Part shown: positions 29,810 to 39,590 of the stretch, piece after piece
How the letters are laid out: every line of letters starts with the position of its first letter
Numbering within the stretch: the stretch's first letter is position 1
Assembly: GCA_023473795.1 (NCBI GenBank)
Contig: JAMCYS010000127.1
Location: 1-64,000 of the forward strand
Direction of reading: 5' to 3'
Origin: Chloroflexota bacterium
GTDB lineage: Bacteria; Chloroflexota; UBA6077; FW602-bin22; JAMCYS01
DNA: 64,000 bases
Program-made: the position numbers and the translations under genes
Notes under the pieces: generated by a model
Seen by the model: only the letters and a program-made list of their open reading frames with translations
What the model was told of the DNA's origin: nothing
Database searches by the model: none

Positions 29810-31717
29810 CTAGATGGCGCCCTCGGAGCGAAGCGAGGCGATGTCGTCCGGGGTGTAGCCCAGCTCTCGGAGCAGCTCATCCGTGTGCTGGCCCAGAGTT
29901 GGCGGGGCGAGCATTGCGGACTCTTCGCCGGCGACCTGCCAAGGCGGTGGCACCAGCTCCACGTGGCCGAGAGTGGCGTGAGGCACGCGGCAGCGCAGGC
30001 CCAGGTGCTGGGCCTGCGGGTCGGCAAAGACCTGTTCCAGATTGTTCACGGGGCCGCAGGGAACGCCGGCCTCCCTTAGGCTTCGTACCACCTCAGTGGT
30101 TGGCATCTCGGCCAGCCTATGCTCGATGATGGCCACGATACGGTCGCGGTCGGCGGCTCGCCCCCGGTTGGTGGCATAGGCCAGATTGTCGGCTAGCTCG
30201 GTTAGCGCCAAAGCCAGGCAGCAGCGGCGAAAGTGCGTGTCGTTGCCGGCGGAAATGTTGACGTAACCATCGGCCGTGCGGAACGTGCCGTAAGGGGCGA
30301 TGCTGGGGTGAAGATGCCCAACCGCCTCGGGTACGACCCCGGTGGCGAAGTAACGGCCGGCCTGGTGTGTCAGCTGGGCGACCATCGCCTCGAACATGCT
30401 GGTTTCGACGTAGGCGCCCTCACCCGTCCGTTCCCTCCGTAATAGGGCGAGCGCCACGGCATAGGCGGCAAACATGCCGGCGTTGATGTCGCCCGTCGGT
30501 ACGCCGGGACGGAACGGCTCGCCTCCCGGCTCCCCGGTCAGGCTCATCCAGCCGCTCAGGCCCTGCACGATCAGATCGTAGGCCGGCAGGTCGTGGCCGG
30601 GGCCATCTTGGCCGAAGCCGGAGATGGAGCAGAAGACCAGGCGCGGGTTGAGCTGCCGAACCGTGTCATAGCCGAAACCGAGACGGGCGATGGTTCCCGG
30701 CGTGAAGTTCTCCAGCAACACATCGGCTTGTCGCGCGAGCTTGCGCAGCACCTCCTTGCCAGCGGGGTGCTTGAGGTTGAGCGTCAGGCTCTTCTTGCCG
30801 CGGTTGATGCTGAGAAAGTAGGTGCTCTCGCTGCCCAGGAATGGCGGGCCCCAGCCGCGAGACTCGTCGCCTTTCCCGGGCTGCTCGATCTTGATAACGT
30901 CATAGGCCAGATTGTCGGCTAGCTCGGTTAGCGCCAAAGCCAGGCAGCAGCGGCGAAAGTGCGTGTCGTTGCCGGCGGAAATGTTGACGTAACCATCGGC
31001 CGTGCGGAACGTGCCGTAAGGGGCGATGCTGGGGTGAAGATGCCCAACCGCCTCGGGTACGACCCCGGTGGCGAAGTAACGGCCGGCCTGGTGTGTCAGC
31101 TGGGCGACCATCGCCTCGAACATGCTGGTTTCGACGTAGGCGCCCTCACCCGTCCGTTCCCTCCGTAATAGGGCGAGCGCCACGGCATAGGCGGCAAACA
31201 TGCCGGCGTTGATGTCGCCCGTCGGTACGCCGGGACGGAACGGCTCGCCTCCCGGCTCCCCGGTCAGGCTCATCCAGCCGCTCAGGCCCTGCACGATCAG
31301 ATCGTAGGCCGGCAGGTCGTGGCCGGGGCCATCTTGGCCGAAGCCGGAGATGGAGCAGAAGACCAGGCGCGGGTTGAGCTGCCGAACCGTGTCATAGCCG
31401 AAACCGAGACGGGCGATGGTTCCCGGCGTGAAGTTCTCCAGCAACACATCGGCTTGTCGCGCGAGCTTGCGCAGCACCTCCTTGCCAGCGGGGTGCTTGA
31501 GGTTGAGCGTCAGGCTCTTCTTGCCGCGGTTGATGCTGAGAAAGTAGGTGCTCTCGCTGCCCAGGAATGGCGGGCCCCAGCCGCGAGACTCGTCGCCTTT
31601 CCCGGGCTGCTCGATCTTGATAACGTCGGCTCCGGCGTCGGCCAACATCATGGCGCAGTACGGCCCGGAAAGGGCGCGCGTCAGATCCAGGACCATCATG
31701 CCTGCCAGAGGCTGCAC
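29810..31717 (-). CDS. CaiB/BaiF (class III) CoA-transferase carrying an internal in-frame duplication
   Basis: LDLTRALSGPYCAMMLADAGADVIKIEQPGKGDESRGWGPPF; GTG start at 31717 chosen; repeated 242-aa block. Confidence 0.85.
   Translation of the reverse strand: MQPLAGMMVLDLTRALSGPYCAMMLADAGADVIKIEQPGKGDESRGWGPPFLGSESTYFLSINRGKKSLTLNLKHPAGKEVLRKLARQADVLLENFTPGTIARLGFGYDTVRQLNPRLVFCSISGFGQDGPGHDLPAYDLIVQGLSGWMSLTGEPGGEPFRPGVPTGDINAGMFAAYAVALALLRRERTGEGAYVETSMFEAMVAQLTHQAGRYFATGVVPEAVGHLHPSIAPYGTFRTADGYVNISAGNDTHFRRCCLALALTELADNLAYDVIKIEQPGKGDESRGWGPPFLGSESTYFLSINRGKKSLTLNLKHPAGKEVLRKLARQADVLLENFTPGTIARLGFGYDTVRQLNPRLVFCSISGFGQDGPGHDLPAYDLIVQGLSGWMSLTGEPGGEPFRPGVPTGDINAGMFAAYAVALALLRRERTGEGAYVETSMFEAMVAQLTHQAGRYFATGVVPEAVGHLHPSIAPYGTFRTADGYVNISAGNDTHFRRCCLALALTELADNLAYATNRGRAADRDRIVAIIEHRLAEMPTTEVVRSLREAGVPCGPVNNLEQVFADPQAQHLGLRCRVPHATLGHVELVPPPWQVAGEESAMLAPPTLGQHTDELLRELGYTPDDIASLRSEGAI
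30175..30900. repeat. Tandem duplication unit A, 726 bp
   Basis: Matches 30901-31626 at a constant offset of 726; + strand ORFs 30233-30442 and 30959-31168 have identical translations. Confidence 0.95.
30901..31626. repeat. Tandem duplication unit B, 726 bp
   Basis: Direct adjacent copy of unit A; flanks diverge immediately outside. Confidence 0.95.
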
Positions 31718-31955
31718 AGCGCCACCTCGTTTGGGACTGGTTGTTTGCGGGGCTGCGGCTATGTTAGGCACGGGGCCAGGTGGTGTCAAGTCGAAGGCCC
31801 TTCGGTCCAACGCCAGGGCGTCGAAAATCGACTCCCCAGGACGGCGCGGCACCGATGGGCGTTCGGGAGGACGCGAACGCGGGCCCACGACCTGTCTGTC
31901 GTCCCCTGCTCACTACGCAGGGCAGAGGGTAACGCCCTTAGCGGGCGGGCCGCGC

Positions 31956-31984
31956 TTTACATACGGTTGACCTTAACCTATAAT
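31956..31984 (+). promoter_or_regulatory. Promoter upstream of lysS
   Basis: TTTACA, 17 nt, TATAAT. Confidence 0.75.
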
Positions 31985-32092
31985 CTAGGCCACGGCTGAA
32001 GTGAGGGCCGATGCCTCTCAGCCATTTTTGTTGCGCGATATCAGACCCCATTCCGAGCCGGTCAAGCGCGAGCGGAGAAGCAGGCGTTAGTT

Positions 32093-33562
32093 ATGGTAGA
32101 GCAGCACGTTGACGAAGTGATGGCGCCCCGCCTGGAGAAACTGGCCCGCCTAGATGAGGCGCACGTCGAGCCCTACCCGCGGCGCTACGAGCGCACTCAT
32201 TTGGCAGCGGGTGCCATTGCCCGCTTCGACTCCCTGACCGGCCGAGAGATAAGAGTGGCGGGGCGCCTCGTCAGTTGGCGCGGCATGGGCAAGGCCACTT
32301 TCTGCCACGTCGCTGACGTCTCGGGCCGCCTTCAGCTGTATCTCCGGCGCGATGTCCTCGGCACGGAAGCCTACGACTTTGTCACCAAGACCCTGGATTT
32401 GGGCGACATAGTGGGGGCGGAGGGCACCCTCTTCCGCACGCGCACCGGTGAGGTCACGCTCGAGGTCAAGCGTTTGGAGCTGCTCGCCAAGTCGCTGCGC
32501 CCCCTGCCGGAGAAATGGCACGGTTTGCAGGATACCGAGAAGCGCTACCGGCAGCGCTACTTGGATCTGATCGCCAACGACGAGGTCAAGCAGGTCTTCG
32601 TCACGCGCAGTCGCGTCATTTCGTCGATGCGGCGCTTCCTGGAGGAGCGAGGCTTCATTGAGGTCGAGACTCCCGCTTTGCAGCCGATCTACGGCGGCGC
32701 CGCGGCGAAGCCGTTCGTCACGTACCACAACGCTCTCGACCAGACCCTTTTCTTGCGCATCGCGGTCGAGCTCTACCTGAAGCGCCTCATCGTCGGCGGC
32801 TTGGACCGCGTCTACGAGATCGGCAAGGACTTCCGCAACGAGGGCATTTCCACCAAGCACAACCCAGAGTTCACGATGATGGAGTGCTACCAGGCCTACG
32901 CGGACTACAAAGACGTAGCCCAGATGGTGGAGATGATGGTCTCCAGCATCGCCGCCGAGGTCCTCGGGACTCGCCAGTTCGCCTTCAAGGGCGAAACGAT
33001 AGACGTCACTCCCCCCTGGCGGCGGCTGACTCTCCGGGAGGCCATCCGGGAAGGCGCGGGCATCGACTACGTCGAGTATCCGGAGCGCGAGAGCCTGGCC
33101 GAGGCGATGCGTGCCAAGGGGATTACCGTGGATGCGGCGGCCGGCCGGGGCAAGCTGATCGACAACCTGCTGAGCGAGTTCGTGGAGCCCAAGCTCATTC
33201 AACCGACGTTCCTGTTCGACTACCCGGTGGAACTATCGCCCTTCGCCAAGCGCAAGCCTGAGGATGCCACGACCGTAGAGCGTTTCGAAGCCTTCGTCGG
33301 TGGCATGGAAATAGCCAATGCCTTCAGCGAGCTGAACGATCCTCGTGACCAGCGCCAGCGCTTCCTCGAGCAACTGCGCCTGCGGGAGATGGGCGACGAA
33401 GAGACCCAGGTGATGGACGAGGATTACCTGGTGGCCCTGGAGCACGGCATGCCCCCCACCGGCGGATTGGGCATGGGCGTGGACCGGTTGGTCATGCTGC
33501 TCACCGACAGGCAGTCAATTCGCGAGGTCATTCTCTTCCCGCAGCTGCGCACAAAGGCCTAG
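32093..33562 (+). CDS. lysS: Lysyl-tRNA synthetase, class II
   Basis: EVETPALQPIYGGAAAKPF, RIAVELYLKRLIVGGLDRVYEIGKDFRNEGI, GLGMGVDRLVMLLTD. Confidence 0.97.
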   Translation: MVEQHVDEVMAPRLEKLARLDEAHVEPYPRRYERTHLAAGAIARFDSLTGREIRVAGRLVSWRGMGKATFCHVADVSGRLQLYLRRDVLGTEAYDFVTKTLDLGDIVGAEGTLFRTRTGEVTLEVKRLELLAKSLRPLPEKWHGLQDTEKRYRQRYLDLIANDEVKQVFVTRSRVISSMRRFLEERGFIEVETPALQPIYGGAAAKPFVTYHNALDQTLFLRIAVELYLKRLIVGGLDRVYEIGKDFRNEGISTKHNPEFTMMECYQAYADYKDVAQMVEMMVSSIAAEVLGTRQFAFKGETIDVTPPWRRLTLREAIREGAGIDYVEYPERESLAEAMRAKGITVDAAAGRGKLIDNLLSEFVEPKLIQPTFLFDYPVELSPFAKRKPEDATTVERFEAFVGGMEIANAFSELNDPRDQRQRFLEQLRLREMGDEETQVMDEDYLVALEHGMPPTGGLGMGVDRLVMLLTDRQSIREVILFPQLRTKA

Positions 33563-33566
33563 ACTA

Positions 33567-35768
33567 ATGCCGCATCCGCTGTATGTTGCCATCTTCTGGC
33601 ACATGCATCAGCCCCTGTACCGTAATTTGCTCACCGGCGACTATAAGCTGCCTTGGGTACGTTTGCACGGGACCAAGGACTACCTGCACATGGGCCGGCT
33701 GTTGCTGGACTACCCGACCATTCACCAGACCTTCAATTTTGTCCCCTCGCTGCTCGAGCAGATTCTGGATTACTGCGACAACGAGGCCACAGACCGCTGG
33801 TTGGAAGTCAGTGTCAAGGAGTCGCTGACCGCCGAAGACAAGCGCTTTATGCTGGCGCAGTTCTTCAGCATCAACTGGGATCGGGTCGTCAAGCCGAACT
33901 CTCACTACTGGCGCCTGCTGCAAGTGGCCAACGCTGCTGGCGAGGACAGCACCCTGCTGTCGCGCCAGTTTTGGCGCGATCTAGCGGCCTGGTTCAACCT
34001 CGCCTGGATCGATCCCGAGATCGTGGCCGCCGACCCTGAGTTGCGGGCGTTGCGCGAGCGGGGCCACGGCTACAACCTGGCCGACGTGCGTGCCATTGTC
34101 GCCAAACACTACGCCATTCTGCGGGAGATACTGCCACTCTTCCGGCGTTTGCAGGGGGCGGGCCAGGTGGAATTGACGACTTCGCCCTACTTCCACCCGA
34201 TCCTGCCGCTTCTGGTAGACGAGAGCTCGGCCCTGATGGCGAGTCCCAATCTGTCGCTGCCGGATGCTAACGTCCGCTGGCCGGAGGACGCGGCGGAGCA
34301 GTTGCGCCGGGGCATGGAGAAGTACCAGGATCTATTCGGCAGAGCACCGCGCGGGCTCTGGCCATCGGAAGGCGCCATCTCTCCCGGTGCGGTCGCGCTG
34401 CTGAAGGGCAGGCGAACCTTCAACTGGGTGGCCTCCGATGAGGCAATTCTGGCCCGCTCGCAAGGGGCCTGGTTCGACAGGGATGGCTACGGGCACGTCC
34501 TCGACGCGCGACGCCTCTACCAGCCCTACCTGGCGCCGGAGGGCAACACGACTCTCGTCTTCCGCGACCGCGTGCTCTCCGACCGTATTGGTTTCGTCTA
34601 CCAGCACATGGACGCTCGTGAGGCCGCGGAAGACCTAATCGGTCGCCTGCACCATGTCCGGGAGACGCTGAATGACGGTGAGAACCCTTACCTCATTCCG
34701 ATCATCCTTGACGGCGAGAATTGCTGGGAGGGCTACGCCAACAACGGCAACGACTTCTTGCGCCATCTGTACGGACGGCTGGCCGCCGACAGCACTCTGC
34801 GGACGGTGACGATCGGGGAATATCTGGAGCGATTCCCGGCGCGGCAGAAACTCAGCTCGCTCTTCTCCGGTTCCTGGATCAACCAGAACCTCGAAACGTG
34901 GATCGGCGAGAGCGATCAGAATCGAGCCTGGGAGTACCTGGCGCGGGCGCGGTCTCGCCTGATCGCCTGGCAGAACCAGTATGCCTTGGCCGACCCGGAC
35001 ACCCTGGCGAACGCCTGGGAACAGGTGTACATCGCCGAGGGCAGCGATTGGTTCTGGTGGTACTACAGCCACAACAAGACGGGGCACGAGCAGCTCTTCG
35101 ACGTCGAGTACCGGGGCCATCTGGCGGACATCTATGCCGTGATGGGGCAGCCACCCCCGCAGTGGCTGAAGGAGCCGATCGCCACTCCCGGAGAGCGGCC
35201 GCAGTACCGCCCCGTGAGTGGCAAGATTTCGCCGCGTCTCTCGGGTCAACAGGAAGCCTCGCTGGAGTGGGCCGGCGCTGGCTATGTGGAACCTGTCACC
35301 TCGTCGGGTACAATGCAGATGGGCGCCTCGTTACTGCGCCGGCTATACTTCGGCTCGAACCCAGCCGCTCTGTTCTTGAGGTTGGAGGCTAACGAGGATG
35401 TCTCGCGCTACCAGGTGTCCTTCTACCTCACCAGCCCCAGCCAGAGCGGGCCGGGCGCTCAGATTCGTTTCCTGCCCAGCAAAGCGGACTTCACCCCCCC
35501 CGACCTGGCCTTCGCCTGGGAGGTCAGTCTGCTGCCGGGCGCCGAACAGGCTAGTTTGAGCTCCGCCCTGGGCGGCGACGTTTGGGAGCTGAGCAAACAG
35601 CTGTCACTCGTGGCCGTCGGCCCCCACGCCGTCGAGGTCTGTCTGCCCCTGGCGGACATTGGTTTGCATCTGGGCGACGAGGTGGACCTGCTTGCCACCG
35701 TGGCCAAGGGGGAAGTGCTGGCCGAGGTTCTGCCCCGGCTCGGCTACGTTTCCTTCACTCTTTCCTAG
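33567..35768 (+). CDS. Glycoside hydrolase family 57 protein
   Basis: YVAIFWHMHQPLY start, TTSPYFHPILPLL, GLWPSEGAISP. Confidence 0.92.
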   Translation: MPHPLYVAIFWHMHQPLYRNLLTGDYKLPWVRLHGTKDYLHMGRLLLDYPTIHQTFNFVPSLLEQILDYCDNEATDRWLEVSVKESLTAEDKRFMLAQFFSINWDRVVKPNSHYWRLLQVANAAGEDSTLLSRQFWRDLAAWFNLAWIDPEIVAADPELRALRERGHGYNLADVRAIVAKHYAILREILPLFRRLQGAGQVELTTSPYFHPILPLLVDESSALMASPNLSLPDANVRWPEDAAEQLRRGMEKYQDLFGRAPRGLWPSEGAISPGAVALLKGRRTFNWVASDEAILARSQGAWFDRDGYGHVLDARRLYQPYLAPEGNTTLVFRDRVLSDRIGFVYQHMDAREAAEDLIGRLHHVRETLNDGENPYLIPIILDGENCWEGYANNGNDFLRHLYGRLAADSTLRTVTIGEYLERFPARQKLSSLFSGSWINQNLETWIGESDQNRAWEYLARARSRLIAWQNQYALADPDTLANAWEQVYIAEGSDWFWWYYSHNKTGHEQLFDVEYRGHLADIYAVMGQPPPQWLKEPIATPGERPQYRPVSGKISPRLSGQQEASLEWAGAGYVEPVTSSGTMQMGASLLRRLYFGSNPAALFLRLEANEDVSRYQVSFYLTSPSQSGPGAQIRFLPSKADFTPPDLAFAWEVSLLPGAEQASLSSALGGDVWELSKQLSLVAVGPHAVEVCLPLADIGLHLGDEVDLLATVAKGEVLAEVLPRLGYVSFTLS

Positions 35769-35798
35769 CCGCCGTCGACGGTTGGAGGTGCTTCTTCG

Positions 35799-37082
35799 AT
35801 GTTGAGCCTGAAGTTCATTCGCGAAAACCCCGGCCTCGTGCGCCAGGCGGTGGCCAAGCGCCGCGACACGGCGCCCATCGACGAGATTCTGGCCCTGGAC
35901 GAGCGCCGCCGGGCATTGCTCACCGAGTCGGAGCAGCTGAAAGCGGTGCGCAACCAGACCTCTCAGCAGATCGCCAAGATGAAGGAAAGGCCGACGGCCC
36001 TGTTCGAGGAGATGCGGCGGACGAGCGACCGGATCAAGGTGCTGGACGCGGAGGTCGGCCAGGTTGAGTCTGAGCTGGAACGGCTGCTTCTCTACGTACC
36101 CAACGTGCCTCACCCGAGCGTCCCCGAGGGCGCCAGCGAAGAGGACAACGTCGTCAGCCGCACGTGGGGCGACAGATCGGTGCTGCCGGGTTTCGGCGGG
36201 GCGCCCGACTTCCCTCTGCGCCCGCACTGGGACATCGCCCGGGAGCTGGGCATAATCGACTTCGAACGCGGGGCCAAAATCGCCGGCAGCGGTTTCATTC
36301 TCTATTTGGGGTTGGGCGCGCGCCTGGAACGGGCGCTACTCAACTGGATGATCGACCTGCACGTGGAGAAGCATGGCTACGTGGAGGCGTTTCCGCCCTT
36401 CCTGGCTAACCGCGCCAGTATGGTCGGCACCACTCAGATACCGAAGTTCGAGTTCGATATGTACAAGGTCGAGGACGAGGACCTCTTTCTCATCCCCACC
36501 GCCGAGGTGCCGCTGACCAACGCTCACCGGGATGAGGTCATCTCGGTGGAGAAGTTGCCGATCTACTACACCGGCTACTCAGCCTGTTTCCGCAAAGAGG
36601 CCGGCTCAGCCGGCAAGGATACCCGTGGCTTGCTGCGGGTGCACCAGTTCAACAAAGTCGAGATGGTCAAGTACGTCTTGCCCGAGACCTCCTACGACGA
36701 GTTGGAGAAGCTCACCGCCAACGCCGAAGAGGTGCTGCAGCTGCTCCGCCTGCCTTACCGGGTGCTCACGATGTGCACCGCCGATCTGGGGTTTGGTCAG
36801 ACGAAGAAGTATGACCTGGAGGTCTGGGCTCCCGGCGTGCAACGGTGGCTCGAAGTCTCTTCGTGCAGCAACTTCGAGGAGTTCCAGGCGCGGCGCGAGA
36901 ACATTCGCTTCCGTCGTGCCCCCGGCGCCCATCTGGAGTACGTGCATACCCTCAACGGCTCCGGCCTGGCGGCGCCACGCACCATCATCGCCATTCTGGA
37001 GTCTTACCAACAGCCCGACGGCAGCGTAGTGGTGCCAGAGGTGCTGCGCCCCTACATGGGCGGCGTCGAGGTCGTTCGCTAG
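35799..37082 (+). CDS. serS: Seryl-tRNA synthetase
   Basis: [21 protein letters not shown]; class II motifs [26 protein letters not shown]. Confidence 0.97.
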   Translation: MLSLKFIRENPGLVRQAVAKRRDTAPIDEILALDERRRALLTESEQLKAVRNQTSQQIAKMKERPTALFEEMRRTSDRIKVLDAEVGQVESELERLLLYVPNVPHPSVPEGASEEDNVVSRTWGDRSVLPGFGGAPDFPLRPHWDIARELGIIDFERGAKIAGSGFILYLGLGARLERALLNWMIDLHVEKHGYVEAFPPFLANRASMVGTTQIPKFEFDMYKVEDEDLFLIPTAEVPLTNAHRDEVISVEKLPIYYTGYSACFRKEAGSAGKDTRGLLRVHQFNKVEMVKYVLPETSYDELEKLTANAEEVLQLLRLPYRVLTMCTADLGFGQTKKYDLEVWAPGVQRWLEVSSCSNFEEFQARRENIRFRRAPGAHLEYVHTLNGSGLAAPRTIIAILESYQQPDGSVVVPEVLRPYMGGVEVVR

Positions 37083-37103
37083 CGCGACGCGCGCTGGCCG
37101 GTT

Positions 37104-37136
37104 CGGCCGAGGTCAGGGCCTCGGCCGTTTTCTTTT
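37104..37136 (+). terminator. Rho-independent terminator after serS
   Basis: CGGCCGAGG-TCAGGG-CCTCGGCCG-TTTTCTTTT. Confidence 0.92.
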
Positions 37137-37195
37137 GCCCTGGGTACGGTACCTGCGCGGCCTTTGCCCGCAAGTCCACTGCGAAGGAGGGGGAA

Positions 37196-37270
37196 ATGGC
37201 CGTCGATCTTCGGGGTCTGCAGGACCTGGTCAACGGCCTGCAAACGCTTGACTTCCTGCCATCAAAGTGA
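37196..37270 (+). CDS. Possible 24-aa small ORF
   Basis: [24 protein letters not shown] with AAGGAGG 5 nt upstream, directly after serS terminator. Confidence 0.3.
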   Translation: MAVDLRGLQDLVNGLQTLDFLPSK

Positions 37271-37287
37271 TATCATATCGATATCAC
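37248..37287 (+). promoter_or_regulatory. Promoter with overlapping palindromic operator-like site
   Basis: TTGACT-17-TATCAT; GTGATATC-ATATC-GATATCAC (37267-37287) covers the -10. Confidence 0.7.
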
Positions 37288-37310
37288 AGATAAGTGCTGG
37301 GAGGAGAGTC

Positions 37311-38189
37311 GTGGACAAGGAGCGCGTGGTCAAGCCAGGTAACGGCTACCTGATGCTGGCAGTAGGGATTGTCTTGGTTCTGCTAAGCGCCTGGATGCTG
37401 TATCTAGGGGCCAGCGGCGACAACCTCTGGTTCCTGGTACCGTTCTTCGTTCTGGTGCTAGTTGGCAGTTTGGCGCTGGCGGGCCTGTTCATCGTCAACC
37501 CCAACGATGCCAAGGTACTGGTGCTGTTTGGTTCGTATGCCGGCACGGTCAAGCAGAACGGCTTCTGCTGGGCCAATCCCTTCTACGTCAAGAAGAAGGT
37601 GACCCTCAGGGCGCGTAACCTGAACGGCGAGAAGATCAAGGTTAACGACAAGACCGGCAACCCCATCGAGATCGCCGCCGTGCTCGTCTGGCAGGTGGCA
37701 GACACCTTCCGCGCCTCGTTCGACGTGGACAACTACGAGCATTATGTGAACGTGCAAAGTGAAGCGGCGGTGCGCCATCTGGCGGGCTCGTATCCCTACG
37801 ACACCTTCGGGGAGCACGACGAAGAGACGCTCACTTTGCGAGGCGGCGGCGACCGCGTGTCCGAAGTGCTGGAGCGGGAGTTGAGCGAACGCTTCGACCG
37901 GGCGGGAGTCAGGGTGATAGAGGCCCGTCTGACTCACCTAGCCTACGCGCCCGAGATTGCCGAGGCGATGCTGCGCCGCCAGCAGGCCACCGCCGTGGTC
38001 GCGGCTCGCACGCAGATCGTCGAGGGAGCGGTTGGTATGGTGGAACTCGCCCTGGCGCGGCTGGAGGCCAAGCACACAGTGCAGCTGGACGAGGAGCGCA
38101 AGGCGGCGATGGTCAGCAACCTACTCGTCGTCCTGTGCAGTGAGTCGTCGACGACGCCCGTTATCAACACCGGCACGTTGTACCAGTAG
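37311..38189 (+). CDS. SPFH-domain membrane protein, distinct from the slipin at 15.4 kb
   Basis: Two N-terminal TM segments, [69 protein letters not shown]. Confidence 0.88.
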   Translation: MDKERVVKPGNGYLMLAVGIVLVLLSAWMLYLGASGDNLWFLVPFFVLVLVGSLALAGLFIVNPNDAKVLVLFGSYAGTVKQNGFCWANPFYVKKKVTLRARNLNGEKIKVNDKTGNPIEIAAVLVWQVADTFRASFDVDNYEHYVNVQSEAAVRHLAGSYPYDTFGEHDEETLTLRGGGDRVSEVLERELSERFDRAGVRVIEARLTHLAYAPEIAEAMLRRQQATAVVAARTQIVEGAVGMVELALARLEAKHTVQLDEERKAAMVSNLLVVLCSESSTTPVINTGTLYQ

Positions 38190-38199
38190 GCGCGCGGCC

Positions 38200-38406
38200 G
38201 TGGCGGAGAAGAAAAGGTTCCTTCTACGCCTCAGCCCGGAGCTCTGGGAGGAAATCAACCGTTGGGCGGCCCAGGACCTCCGCAGCGTCAACGCCCAGAT
38301 CGAGTTCGTTCTGCGGCGGGCGGTCGACGAAAGGCGGCGCCGAAAACGGCTCCCCCGCGACGGCGAGCCAAACGGGGGTGACCGGGAGGCGGCTTCGCCG
38401 GAGTAA
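38200..38406 (+). CDS. Arc-family ribbon-helix-helix DNA-binding protein
   Basis: [48 protein letters not shown] start shortly after SPFH stop. Confidence 0.85.
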   Translation: MAEKKRFLLRLSPELWEEINRWAAQDLRSVNAQIEFVLRRAVDERRRRKRLPRDGEPNGGDREAASPE

Positions 38407-38419
38407 GCCGGCCTGGCCA

Positions 38420-38950
38420 GCGCGGCTCAAGAGGCTCATCGGGGTGGTGTTCGAAGAGCAGAATCTGTACGAGCGGCTTTCGGCACGCAACAATCTGCGC
38501 TTCAACTGCTGGCTCTATGACCTGCCCGAACGCCGTATCGAGGAGATGCTGGAACTAGCGGGACTGCGGGAGCGAGCCAAAGACCCTGTGCGGACATATT
38601 CGAACAGCATGAAGCAGCGATTGATGATTGCCCGGGCCCTGCCGCACAAGCCGCCGGTGCTGTTCCTCGACGAGCCGACCCGCGGGCTCGACCCAGTCGC
38701 CGCCCGCGATGTGCGTGGCACCATCGAGCAGTTGCGTCAGGAAGGGACTACCATCCTGCTGACCACGCACCTTCTGGACGAGGCTGACCATCTCTGCCAG
38801 CGTCTCTCGTTCATCGTCGCCGGCGGCACGCCGCGCGACCTGAAGCTCTCATACGGCAAACGCGCCGTTGTCCTCACGCTCGCCGACCCCAGCAGCGCGG
38901 GCCAATTGTCGGATGTAACGCTCAGCGTGGACGATCCCGATGAGGACCGG
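38420..38950 (+). pseudogene. Truncated ABC transporter ATPase lacking Walker A
   Basis: IGVVFEEQNLYERLSARNNLRF..YSNSMKQRLMIARALPHKPPVLFLDEPTRGLDPVAA..TTILLTTHLLDEAD; no P-loop in frame, no adjacent permease. Confidence 0.75.
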
Positions 38951-39374
38951 AGTGCGGTCGGGCGAGGAAACGGAGCACCCCACGGACGAATAGGCGCTCG
39001 TCGTGGCTGAGTTCGGACGATCGCCGTTCCACTTCCTCAGGGGACAGTCCGGACCAGCGAATCACTGGGGTCCCGCCGCCGGTTTCCTCGCGCATGAGGA
39101 ATCCTTTCTCCACCAGACTATCCACAATCTGCCAAGATTCGTGCTCGCCTAGCATTGGTGGCTGGTCGTGGCGCAGCCACGAGCGCCAGACGGCCGACAT
39201 CAATTCCCGCGGCGACACGCCGGCTGCTTGAGCGTCGCTTCTGACTCGCAGCACCAGGAGCCGTTGGACCTGCTCAACTGTCGGTCCGGCGTCCCGCTCG
39301 GCGCGCTCCGCCAGGGCCGCCACGATCCTATCGGCAAGTCGCTGCAACTCAGTTGCTTCTCCGTCCTGCCCCAT
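38922..39374 (-). CDS. Hypothetical protein, 150 aa
   Basis: ORF with plausible composition, no homology recognised; 3' end overlaps ABC remnant. Confidence 0.45.
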   Translation of the reverse strand: MGQDGEATELQRLADRIVAALAERAERDAGPTVEQVQRLLVLRVRSDAQAAGVSPRELMSAVWRSWLRHDQPPMLGEHESWQIVDSLVEKGFLMREETGGGTPVIRWSGLSPEEVERRSSELSHDERLFVRGVLRFLARPHSGPHRDRPR

Positions 39375-39590
39375 GCTTGCTCAGCCTCGCGACTTCGACT
39401 CTTTGTGGCATTCATCCCGCTGCGGAGCCAAAAAGCAGGTAGCATGCCGCGGCGCTCGACCGGGCACGGGCAGCGCCGGATGCCGGCGGAGGATGACGGC
39501 GCCATCCGGGGCATCCTCTGGCCCCCGGGGGAAGGTTCGGGCGTCGGCGCGGCCCTTAGCGAGTGCGGTTTGGCTTCCGCGCCACTCCGG

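Noticed and set aside
31319-31999. 226-aa plus-strand ORF across the duplication
   Set aside because: Antisense to the CoA-transferase; its duplication is just a consequence of the 726-bp repeat
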